A DNA stretch of 64,000 nucleotides from an uncultured SAR86 cluster bacterium (GTDB lineage Bacteria > Pseudomonadota > Gammaproteobacteria > Magnimaribacterales > AG-339-G14). The notes beneath the pieces were generated by a model that did not search any database, was not told where the DNA came from, and saw only the letters and a list, made by a program, of their open reading frames with translations. Shown here one piece after another: positions 37,229-46,104 of the stretch. Both the position numbers and the translations under genes were made by a program. The stretch is taken from the NCBI GenBank assembly GCA_902616715.1, contig CACMTR010000003.1:138827-202826 (forward strand), written 5' to 3'. How positions within the stretch are numbered: the stretch's first letter is position 1; every line of letters begins with the position of its first letter.

Positions 37229-37572
37229 GTTCTGAAAAATTAGCTGAAAGTTCATGTACAGCTTGTCGTGAAGATGCTCCTTTAGTGACCAAAGAAGAAA
37301 TTGAAGAATTAAAACCTCAAATTCCTGCCTGGCAAATTCAAAAAATTGATGGCATTGATCGCTTGATTTGCGCTTTTTCATTTGATAATTACATGGCTGG
37401 TCTAAAATTTGTATCAAAAGTAGCAAATCTAGCTGAAGAAGAAGATCATCACCCAGAGATCATATTAGAATGGGGAAAAGTGACTGTATCTTGGTGGTCA
37501 CATAAAATTAAAGGGCTTCACAAAAATGACTTTATTGCTGCTGCAAAGACAGATTGTCTTTTTGTTGAATAG
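37225..37572 (+). CDS. phhB: 4a-hydroxytetrahydrobiopterin dehydratase (pterin-4a-carbinolamine dehydratase)
   Basis: A 115-residue protein. The C-terminal part has EEEDHHPEIILEWGKVTVSWWSH, with the HHP catalytic signature and the later LHKNDFIAA segment of the PCD family. PhhB recycles the pterin cofactor of phenylalanine hydroxylase; no hydroxylase gene is in the window. It starts with GTG coupled to the fumC stop (GTGA). Its end overlaps the convergent MFS gene by 41 nt. Confidence 0.92.
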   Translation: MSSEKLAESSCTACREDAPLVTKEEIEELKPQIPAWQIQKIDGIDRLICAFSFDNYMAGLKFVSKVANLAEEEDHHPEIILEWGKVTVSWWSHKIKGLHKNDFIAAAKTDCLFVE

Positions 37573-38785
37573 ATATCTGAGAAGACACTAATAAAGCAAT
37601 GATACTTGCTGCGCCCATCAACAAAAATGATTGAATGTAAAACCCTGCATCAAAGGCTTGGCCAACTATAAAAATTCCTAAAGGCTGAACTGGGACTATT
37701 ATTACCGCGGATATTCCTCTAACCGAACCTAAATTTTGAGAACCAAATGCCTTCAAAAAGCAAGCGCTCATTAAAACCATAGCTCCTCCAAAACCTAGAC
37801 CGAAGATAAAACACGAGATTAAAAATAAGTCGAAAGTTTCTACTATGGTTAAACCAAAAATACCCATTGCTTGCATAAACATCATTATCATCACCGGACG
37901 GTTAGCTTGTATACGATCAATTAGATAACCAAAAAATATTTTTCCAATCACCCCCCCAAAAGCCGCTAAAGAATAAGCAAAAACAGTTTGTTTCAAGGGA
38001 AATCCAAGCACATTCCAAATAGCTTCAAAACCTAAATTAGTTGCATGAGGTATTAAATGGAGGAGAACTCCACCCATCGAAAAGAATTGAAGTGCAAAAG
38101 CTAGCGAAATAAACCAAAAACTTTTGTATTTAAAAAAATCTTTCATGGGTAAAGGGTCTTCTAAGATCTCTGTTGTTTCAGCATTTAATTCATTATCTTT
38201 GTGTTGATTTATCTCTTCTGGAGTATTGACGACAAATAAATAAATTATTGGCAGTAAAACTAGTAAAACAATACCGGCAAAAACTAAGTAAACGTTTCGC
38301 CAACCAATTGCTGTGATTAAGGGATCAACAAGGATAGGCAGTATTACACCAGAAAATGAAATACCGATGGCTGCAATTCCTAGCGCTACTCCGGCTTTTG
38401 TGTCAAACCAATTTGCGACCAGTTTAGTTACTGACAAATTACCTAATGCAGGACCCCCAATAGCAATAAAGGTGGCAAAAATAACGAGAAGAAAAAAAAC
38501 GCTTTGAACATAAGCTATTGAAATCAGGCCACCACTAAAAATTACTCCACCGATAAGCATAATATTTTTCACTGAATATTTATCTAAGAGTCTGCCTAAA
38601 AAAATAGATGCAGCAGCAGAACAAATAAAAAATAACGAGAGTGCACCAGACAACTGCGCCTGAGTAGCACCCAATTCTTTTTCAAGAGAAGAAAACATTA
38701 ATGGATAGCAATAAAAGGTAAAACCAATAACAGAAAACTCCATTAATACGGCGATGCTCACCATGTTCCAGCCTTTAAATTGCAT
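37532..38785 (-). CDS. MFS transporter, monocarboxylate-type
   Basis: A 418-residue protein with 12 hydrophobic helices and a central charged loop (about 205-225). The LGRLLDKYSVKN segment after helix 2 is the MFS motif A region and a similar GYLIDRIQANRP occurs after helix 8. The two-domain layout fits OFA/monocarboxylate porter-like carriers; the substrate is not determinable. I use the ATG at 38785 (MQFKGWNMVS), since the frame upstream of it runs into the guaB region and looks non-coding. It is divergent from guaB across 47 nt. Confidence 0.78.
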   Translation of the reverse strand: MQFKGWNMVSIAVLMEFSVIGFTFYCYPLMFSSLEKELGATQAQLSGALSLFFICSAAASIFLGRLLDKYSVKNIMLIGGVIFSGGLISIAYVQSVFFLLVIFATFIAIGGPALGNLSVTKLVANWFDTKAGVALGIAAIGISFSGVILPILVDPLITAIGWRNVYLVFAGIVLLVLLPIIYLFVVNTPEEINQHKDNELNAETTEILEDPLPMKDFFKYKSFWFISLAFALQFFSMGGVLLHLIPHATNLGFEAIWNVLGFPLKQTVFAYSLAAFGGVIGKIFFGYLIDRIQANRPVMIMMFMQAMGIFGLTIVETFDLFLISCFIFGLGFGGAMVLMSACFLKAFGSQNLGSVRGISAVIIVPVQPLGIFIVGQAFDAGFYIQSFLLMGAASIIALLVSSQISIQQKDNLSLQQQ

Positions 38786-38811
38786 TTTTCTGTTTACCTT
38801 TGTTTTTTTAA

Positions 38812-40302
<1,491 letters not shown>

Positions 40303-40304
40303 AA

Positions 40305-41858
40305 GTGAAATTCAGTATAGATTCTGAAAAAATTCTAATTTTAGATTTTGGCTCTCAATACACTCAGTTAATTGCAAGGCGAATTAGAGAAATAGGAGTT
40401 TATTCAGAAATTGTTTCGCATCAAATTTCTTATAAAGAAATTAAAAAAAATTTACCTAATGGAATTATTCTTTCTGGAGGTCCAGAATCAGTTTATGCAA
40501 AAAAGACATTAACACTGGATCCAGAAATCCTAAATAGCAATATTCCGATTTTAGGAATTTGTTATGGCATGCAATTAATTGCTCAACACTTTCAGGGTAA
40601 AGTCAAAACTTCTAAGAAAAGCGAATTTGGAAATACGTCGATAACGCTCTATCAAGGAAAAATTTTCCAAAAACTTTCCAATAAAAACCTCAATGTTTGG
40701 ATGAGTCATGGCGACAAAGTTACGCAATTACCAAAAGGCTTTAAAAAAATTGCTTCAAGTAAAAATTGTTCAATTGCAGCATTTGCAAATGAAAAACATA
40801 AGAAATATGGGCTTCAATTCCATCCCGAGGTCACACACACTGAAAAAGGATCAAAAATTTTAGAAGCCTTTATAAAAGATGTTTGTGACTGTAAAGCAAA
40901 ATGGCGCTCAAAAAATATTGTTGAAAAATTAATCAACGATATCAGGTCTCAAGTTGGAAACGGTAAAGTACTTCTAGGAATTTCCGGCGGAGTTGATTCC
41001 TCAGTCGCAGCAGCTTTGCTTAGCAAGGCAATTGGCTCAAAATTAGAGTGTATTTTTGTAGACAATGGGCTTTTAAGAAAAGATGAAGCTAAACAAGTCA
41101 GAAAAGATTTAAAAAAAGCATTAGGAATAAAAATAAATTTTTCCGATTCAGAAGCACTTTTTTTGAAAAACCTCAAAGGACAAAGTGATCCCGAGAAAAA
41201 AAGGAAAATTATTGGTAAAACCTTTATTGACGTCTTTCTAAAAGAAGCTAAAAAAATAAAAAAAATAGAATTTTTAGCTCAAGGAACTATTTATCCTGAC
41301 GTCATTGAGTCCTCAGGAATAAAAGGGGGTAAAGCTCATGTAATTAAGTCTCATCACAATGTGGGAGGCCTGCCAGATTATCTTAAATTGCCTCTTGTAG
41401 AACCTTTAAATGCGCTATTCAAAGATGAAGTAAGAAAAATTGGCTTAACTTTAGGGTTACCCAAATCTTTAATTGGTAGACATCCTTTTCCAGGACCAGG
41501 ACTTGCTGTCAGAATGCTTGGAGAGATCTCAAAAGAAAAATTAGAAGTTCTAAGAGAAGCAGATCAAATATTTATAGAAGAACTAGTGAACGCAAATTTA
41601 TACAATAAAGTAAGTCAGGCTTTTGCGGTATTTCTGCCCATCAAAAGTGTAGGAGTTGTAGGAGATGCAAGAAGGTACGAATATGTGATCGCTCTTAGGG
41701 CGGCCGAAACTATTGATTTTATGACTGCAAAAGCATCAAAACTTCCGCACAATTTATTAAATAAAGTATCAGATCGTATCATTAATGAAATTCCAAAAGT
41801 TTCGAGAGTTGTTTATGACATTTCCAGTAAACCACCTGCAACTATAGAGTGGGAATAA
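40305..41858 (+). CDS. guaA: GMP synthase (glutamine-hydrolysing)
   Basis: A 517-residue enzyme converting XMP to GMP. The N-terminal class I amidotransferase has C86 in GICYGMQL and the H173/E175 pair in FHPEV. The ATP-pyrophosphatase P-loop GISGGVDSS is at 226-233. The C-terminal dimerisation domain ends with PATIEWE. The start is GTG, 2 nt after guaB. The last 22 nt, including the stop, are repeated at 45445-45466, so the 3' end of this gene is the likely attachment site of the island that follows; the reading frame is left intact. Confidence 0.96.
   Translation: MKFSIDSEKILILDFGSQYTQLIARRIREIGVYSEIVSHQISYKEIKKNLPNGIILSGGPESVYAKKTLTLDPEILNSNIPILGICYGMQLIAQHFQGKVKTSKKSEFGNTSITLYQGKIFQKLSNKNLNVWMSHGDKVTQLPKGFKKIASSKNCSIAAFANEKHKKYGLQFHPEVTHTEKGSKILEAFIKDVCDCKAKWRSKNIVEKLINDIRSQVGNGKVLLGISGGVDSSVAAALLSKAIGSKLECIFVDNGLLRKDEAKQVRKDLKKALGIKINFSDSEALFLKNLKGQSDPEKKRKIIGKTFIDVFLKEAKKIKKIEFLAQGTIYPDVIESSGIKGGKAHVIKSHHNVGGLPDYLKLPLVEPLNALFKDEVRKIGLTLGLPKSLIGRHPFPGPGLAVRMLGEISKEKLEVLREADQIFIEELVNANLYNKVSQAFAVFLPIKSVGVVGDARRYEYVIALRAAETIDFMTAKASKLPHNLLNKVSDRIINEIPKVSRVVYDISSKPPATIEWE
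41837..41858 (+). repeat. Left attachment-site-like repeat at the 3' end of guaA
   Basis: 22 nt covering the last codons and stop of guaA, beginning TGCAACTAT and ending AGTGGGAATAA. It matches 45445-45466 at 20 of 22 positions, differing only in the two central bases (AG versus CT). The guaA 3' end is a known insertion site of genomic islands. Confidence 0.78.
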
Positions 41859-41908
41859 TAGCAATACTCTGAAAGTCAATTAAAATAGTGCTTCAGACGA
41901 ATTCACTT

Positions 41909-41979
41909 GTGACAAACTATGACAAACTAATCAAAAAAATTCTTCTTGAACCCAGAAGTGACAAACTAGCAACAAACTA
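41909..41979 (+). repeat. Left cluster of GACAAACTA repeats (candidate arm sites)
   Basis: GACAAACTA occurs at 41911-41919, 41921-41929 and 41960-41968, with a near copy AACAAACTA at 41971-41979. They form two pairs with 10 and 11 nt periods, roughly one helical turn. The first pair begins 51 nt inside the left border repeat. Confidence 0.65.
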
Positions 41980-42004
41980 CAGCAATTATTGACTCTCATA
42001 AGTT

Positions 42005-43423
42005 TCAACTGTTTGTACTCTTAAAAATAGAATCCAAAATAGATCTGTTATTCATGATAATTTTTTTTCTTGTATTCTTATGTTCAAATGCCTTCTTCAC
42101 TGCATCTGTTATTTCATCTTGAGCATCTTTGCTAATAATTGGTATATAAAAGTTTTGTAATTCCGAAGAGTCTTTTTTTCTCTTTTGCAAATGAGGTATT
42201 GTAGAAGCATATACGGTCCTCATCAGAGCAGGTATTTTTCCAACTTCAAAAGATGACATACATGTAAAAAAATATTCTGACGATATATCTAGACCTTCTT
42301 TTTTTGAGATTATGTAAAATCCAGATGCAATCAATGCCCTATCTTTTTCACATATCATAGCAGTTTCTCCAACGACACCATCTCTTGAAAAAATAATGTC
42401 TCCTTTTTTTGCAAGATTAGGCATCCTTTCAAAACTTTCATCAACAAAATAATCTGGAAAAAGATCTATTTCATAATTAATCACATCGCTGGTTCTTATG
42501 AATGCAATATCACTATCAGACTTCTTTAAACCAACTATGTAATTTTTACTTCCAACTTCCTTTCCTCGTCGAATTTTAAATAGTTTTTTGTTAGATAACT
42601 GAATAGTTTCATGCTTACTTATCATTTCTTTTTGAATTTGCTCATAACCAGGTAAATTACATTTTGGATTCCAAATGTCAGCATTAAATAATTTATTATT
42701 ATTTAAAGAAAATGACTGATAATTTTTCAGTTCTTGTATGTCTAAATTTTTCTTAAGAATATCAAATGCTTTTCGCAATAATGCATTTGCTTTCTTATTA
42801 AGTGAAAATATTTCTGATACATTATTCTCAATTTTTTTTACAGTTGCTTTATCTGGAAGAAATATTAATAGTTCTTTCAACTGTGAGTGCGTTAATTCAA
42901 CTCTAGTATCCCCGTGACTAGCAATTTTTAACTGATGAATATAAAAATCGCTATTCAAATAACTTACAAGAAATTCAGGACTTATCGAAGAATTTTTAGT
43001 ATTTAATTTTGAGACATGTTGACTTATATAAGAACCAGAAGAGTTTTCATCTATTATTGATGCGACAGCAAGTTTTTCAGTAGTTGCTTGTGTTCTTCCT
43101 AAAATAACATCTTTAAAACCCACTTTATTCTTTTCATTTATTTCATTAGAGACATACTTTGTATTCCTCTCTGCCTCATTTATTGAATATGGTTTGATAT
43201 TCCCAACTCTTAGATATTTAATTCCAACATCTTTATTAAGATAATTATCTACATATGAACCACTTGAAATTTCAATATTATGCTCATTTAGTTTTTTGCA
43301 TTCTAGAAAATCAACTTTTTGCATTTTTTTGATTTCTTCTTTGAGAATATAGTAAGTTGGATCAAGTCGAATATGCTTGCCTTTAAATTCCTTGTTGTCT
43401 ATAGATTCAGTCTTAATTGCCAT
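42005..43423 (-). CDS. Restriction-modification specificity subunit (HsdS-like, two target recognition domains)
   Basis: A 472-residue S subunit. Two target recognition domains are separated and followed by helical spacer regions. The first (about 40-195) ends with THSQLKELLIFLPDKATVKKIENNVSEIF, and the second (about 275-430) ends with QNFYIPIISKDAQDEITDAVKKAF. These are typical conserved endings where the S subunit contacts the methyltransferase. The two domains should recognise a bipartite DNA target. It starts within the TAATG that ends the upstream nuclease-methyltransferase gene, so the two are coupled. Confidence 0.87.
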   Translation of the reverse strand: MAIKTESIDNKEFKGKHIRLDPTYYILKEEIKKMQKVDFLECKKLNEHNIEISSGSYVDNYLNKDVGIKYLRVGNIKPYSINEAERNTKYVSNEINEKNKVGFKDVILGRTQATTEKLAVASIIDENSSGSYISQHVSKLNTKNSSISPEFLVSYLNSDFYIHQLKIASHGDTRVELTHSQLKELLIFLPDKATVKKIENNVSEIFSLNKKANALLRKAFDILKKNLDIQELKNYQSFSLNNNKLFNADIWNPKCNLPGYEQIQKEMISKHETIQLSNKKLFKIRRGKEVGSKNYIVGLKKSDSDIAFIRTSDVINYEIDLFPDYFVDESFERMPNLAKKGDIIFSRDGVVGETAMICEKDRALIASGFYIISKKEGLDISSEYFFTCMSSFEVGKIPALMRTVYASTIPHLQKRKKDSSELQNFYIPIISKDAQDEITDAVKKAFEHKNTRKKIIMNNRSILDSIFKSTNS

Positions 43424-45168
43424 TACTTTTGTTTCTTTTTCCAGTCTTTGAATAGTTTAGGGATATCTAAAATATCATCTGATGGAATTTCTTTACCTCT
43501 CCTGTCGTGACCACAAGTTTCTGCTATTGCCATGAATGTTTCATAATTGTCAGGTATTTTTTTTAGTTTCCTCAAAAACATTACCGATGTTTTTGTACCA
43601 GTCATTGGTAAAAAGGTTTCAAGTGGTATATCCACAATAGCAATAATTTGTGCTTTTTTAATTAACCAATTTCTAATATAACTCATCGATTCATTTCCAA
43701 ACATTCCGTCAGGTAAAACAATTCCCATTCTTCCGCCCTCAACCAAATAATCTAAACATCTTTCAATAAATAATATTTGAGGAGCAACTTTTTTTTGTAG
43801 TTTATCTTTTTCCCATGTGTTGGAATCTTTCTGGTATTTCCATTTATAACCAAGATCAAATTGTGAAAGTTTTGCTTCTCCATCTATCGTGAGATCTTTC
43901 CCAAAAGGTGGATTCGTTAAAATAACATTAAACTGATTTTTACTTATGTATTGATTTGCTCTTCCATTCCATTTTGAAGGATCACTGAGCGAGTCCTCAA
44001 CAAAAATTGCACCTTTACCATCACCAATAATTGCCATATATGCTTTACATACTTTTGTTAAAAATCCATCTAAATCCATACCCCTAATATTATTTATAGC
44101 GTATGCTTTTTTTTCTTCAGAAAGATTTGCTTCACTCCAGTTAAATTTTTTTCCTTTTTTTTCAATCTTTCCCCAACTGTATCTGAGTGTTTCTACAAGA
44201 AAACCACCGCTTCCACATGCTGGATCAAGAACTAACTCATCTTCTTCAGGATCTATAATTTCAATCATCATTTTTACAACATTTCTTGGAGTAAAAAACT
44301 GTCCCTTATCGCCTTTTAACGCTTTGCCGATAAAAACCTCAAAGGCATCAGAAATAACATCTCTCTTTGCATCAGTCAGACAATAATCTTGAAGAGAACC
44401 AATTAAGTACTCTAATGAATTTTCACTTAAATCAATTTTGTCTTCTGCAGTAAAAACATCCTTGTACTTTGTCTTTACCTCGTCAAATATAGAAAGAATC
44501 CTATTTTTAACTTCTTTTAAATCTTCATCTACTCCAACTCTAAATCGAACTAAATCGTCAGGTGCAGTAAATCTCTCATCGTATATTTTACAGAAGATAA
44601 TATTTATTAATTGCTGCGCAAGAGGTTCATCTTTAACTGCACCAACATTATTTGCAGCGAGATAATTTTTGCTTGCTCTAAATATAGTCTTTAAGTTTTT
44701 TGGTTCTCTTAAATCTTTTCTCTTAAATTTACCAAGATCTTCTAATCGTTGACCATATCTGGGTATGTTAGGAATTGATTCAAATTCAATTTTGCCATCT
44801 GATTCATATTTTCTAATGAATCTTAATTCTTCTCCATTGAACCATACTCCTAAGTTTGCTCTACAAAATCTTAAATAGTCTTTAAGTTGCCCAATTCCGT
44901 CTTCTTCATTCTTTTTCTTACATTCAACAATAATAAATTCTTCTCCATCAGATTTATTTTTGTCTTGAAAGACTGCAATATCTACAGGAAATTCTTTTTT
45001 CTTATCAGAGGGTCTTACTTTTACTCTGAATTGTGGTCTAGTTTGAATATGAGACTTAGGATATCCATAATCTTCTACTAACCTTTTTGAAAAAGGTTGA
45101 ACTGCATCTATTTCCTCAGGTTTGTTTTGAATTTCTTGACCGCTAATGAAATCTGTAATTTTTTCCAT
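43423..45168 (-). CDS. Fused restriction nuclease (HSDR_N-like) and N6-adenine DNA methyltransferase
   Basis: A 581-residue protein. Residues 20-120 resemble the N-terminal nuclease domain of type I R subunits, with a PD-(D/E)xK arrangement D63 ... E82-C-K84 (VECKKK). A helical HsdM-like N-domain follows (about 160-290). The N6-adenine methylase domain has the SAM motif DPACGSGGF at 315-323 and the catalytic NPPF at 419-422. No helicase-type hsdR gene is present. Together with the S subunit this looks like a two-gene type IIB/IIG-like (BcgI-like) system in which one polypeptide both cuts and methylates. That function is inferred from the domains. Confidence 0.85.
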   Translation of the reverse strand: MEKITDFISGQEIQNKPEEIDAVQPFSKRLVEDYGYPKSHIQTRPQFRVKVRPSDKKKEFPVDIAVFQDKNKSDGEEFIIVECKKKNEEDGIGQLKDYLRFCRANLGVWFNGEELRFIRKYESDGKIEFESIPNIPRYGQRLEDLGKFKRKDLREPKNLKTIFRASKNYLAANNVGAVKDEPLAQQLINIIFCKIYDERFTAPDDLVRFRVGVDEDLKEVKNRILSIFDEVKTKYKDVFTAEDKIDLSENSLEYLIGSLQDYCLTDAKRDVISDAFEVFIGKALKGDKGQFFTPRNVVKMMIEIIDPEEDELVLDPACGSGGFLVETLRYSWGKIEKKGKKFNWSEANLSEEKKAYAINNIRGMDLDGFLTKVCKAYMAIIGDGKGAIFVEDSLSDPSKWNGRANQYISKNQFNVILTNPPFGKDLTIDGEAKLSQFDLGYKWKYQKDSNTWEKDKLQKKVAPQILFIERCLDYLVEGGRMGIVLPDGMFGNESMSYIRNWLIKKAQIIAIVDIPLETFLPMTGTKTSVMFLRKLKKIPDNYETFMAIAETCGHDRRGKEIPSDDILDIPKLFKDWKKKQK

Positions 45169-45292
45169 TGAAATAGTCTACCTTCTGAATATTTAGATTA
45201 CATCCAGAATCTGGTTGATATTCAATATTATATTCATCACATAAGTTTCTTAATTCTTGTACAGAAAACCTTTCTTCAAAGGTAAAACTTTT
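45143..45292 (-). other. Open frame without a start codon upstream of the methyltransferase gene, possible gene remnant
   Basis: A 49-codon open frame follows a TAG at 45293-45295 and ends at TAG 45143-45145, overlapping the methyltransferase start by 26 nt. It has no ATG, GTG or TTG start. Part of it, FTFEERFSVQELRNLCDEYN, reads like real helical protein rather than chance AT-rich translation. It may be the tail of a small gene that lost its 5' end. It could equally be chance. Confidence 0.22.
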
Positions 45293-45320
45293 CTATAAAA
45301 AAATAAATTTTAGAGACAAT

Positions 45321-45398
45321 GTTTGTCAGAATATGCTCTAAAATAAAGGTTTCAGGAGATTTATTAATAGTTCATAGTGACAAACTTTTGACAAACTA
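45321..45398 (+). repeat. Right cluster of GACAAACTA-type repeats (candidate arm sites)
   Basis: GACAAACTT at 45379-45387 and GACAAACTA at 45390-45398 repeat with an 11 nt period, in the same orientation as the left cluster. GTTTGTCA at 45321-45328 is an inverted TGACAAAC. The last copy ends 46 nt before the right border repeat, nearly mirroring the 51 nt spacing on the left. Confidence 0.62.
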
Positions 45399-45444
45399 AT
45401 TTTATGACTATGCAACATATTGATTTTATTGGGTTTTTTAGAAG

Positions 45445-45466
45445 TGCAACTATCTAGTGGGAATAA
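45445..45466 (+). repeat. Right attachment-site-like repeat, copy of the guaA 3' end
   Basis: 22 nt with 20/22 identity to 41837-41858 and the same orientation. It is intergenic, 23 nt before the CPBP protease gene, so it encodes nothing here. Its presence outside any gene is best explained by integration at guaA. Confidence 0.78.
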
Positions 45467-45489
45467 AAAGTTAATAAAATCAATAACTA

Positions 45490-46104
45490 ATGAGTGAAAG
45501 GGAATTTACAATACCTGAAGGCAGATTACAAAGGGCGAGTCTTAAAACAGATAAGTACATCTCAAAATTTCGCCAAGTACTTTTAAGACATGGTTTAACT
45601 ATGACTTCTATTGCAATTTTTTGTTGCTTCTTCACTTTTATCTCCTCTGCTTTAGTGGCATCTCTTGACAGTCTATTTGCTTATCCAAGTAAATATTTTT
45701 TTTATAGCTTAATTGTCATGGCCATGATGGTTTTATTTTTAAAATTTACGAAGCGAGAATTTAATTATCGACAGTTAGCTTGGATAAGCTACTTATTGGT
45801 TATTTCTATTGTCGAAGAAATTGCATTCAGACTTTCAGTGCCGCTTTTAATTACAAATATTTTTGGAATGAATTATTTCCTTTGGGCTATTTGTATAAGT
45901 AATGCAATGTTCGCAACTATTCATTACTTTACTCTTCGTTGGAAGTTAAGAGCTTGTATCTTTGCTTTTTTAGGAGGGATGGGGTTTAGCAGGTTATTCA
46001 GTGTCACTGATGATCTAGCACTGGTCATAGTTTTGCATTGGGCTGTTACTTTTTTAAATACTCCTTCAGCTCCGAAAGTTAATCAACTCTTTGAGAAGAG
46101 TTGA
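45490..46104 (+). CDS. CPBP family intramembrane glutamic protease-like protein
   Basis: A 204-residue membrane protein with about six hydrophobic helices. The CPBP motifs are VEEIAFR (E109, E110, R114), FATIH with H145, and a later HWAVTFLN. These form the active site of Rce1-type CAAX proteases and their bacterial relatives, some of which act in bacteriocin self-immunity. The physiological role here is unknown. It lies just outside the right border of the guaA island, so it is probably the gene that originally followed guaA, though it could also be linked to the island. Its end overlaps the convergent POT transporter gene by 26 nt. Confidence 0.8.
   Translation: MSEREFTIPEGRLQRASLKTDKYISKFRQVLLRHGLTMTSIAIFCCFFTFISSALVASLDSLFAYPSKYFFYSLIVMAMMVLFLKFTKREFNYRQLAWISYLLVISIVEEIAFRLSVPLLITNIFGMNYFLWAICISNAMFATIHYFTLRWKLRACIFAFLGGMGFSRLFSVTDDLALVIVLHWAVTFLNTPSAPKVNQLFEKS

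Larger units (their letters stand above)
41837..45466. mobile_element. Putative non-autonomous integrative island in guaA carrying a restriction-modification system
   Basis: A 3.6 kb segment bounded by near-identical 22 nt direct repeats, one being the guaA 3' end. Inside each border, about 50 nt from the repeat, are clusters of GACAAACTA that look like recombinase arm-binding sites. The cargo is a nuclease-methyltransferase gene and a specificity gene, both on the minus strand and pointing toward guaA. No integrase, excisionase or replication gene is present. It could be a decayed island or one moved by a recombinase supplied from elsewhere. Boundaries rest on the repeats alone. Confidence 0.7.
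45169..45489. other. 321 nt gap: right arm of the guaA island and its border
   Basis: No complete gene is seen. From left to right it holds the presumed promoter of the methyltransferase gene (minus strand), most of the start-less open frame at 45143-45292, an inverted GTTTGTCA at 45321-45328, two direct GACAAACT copies at 45379-45398, the right border repeat at 45445-45466, and the leader of the CPBP gene. Confidence 0.6.

Noticed and set aside
41909..41979. A CRISPR array, suggested by the GACAAACTA repeats
   Set aside because: The unit is only 9 nt with 1-2 nt or irregular spacing and there are no cas genes; arm-type recombinase sites fit better.
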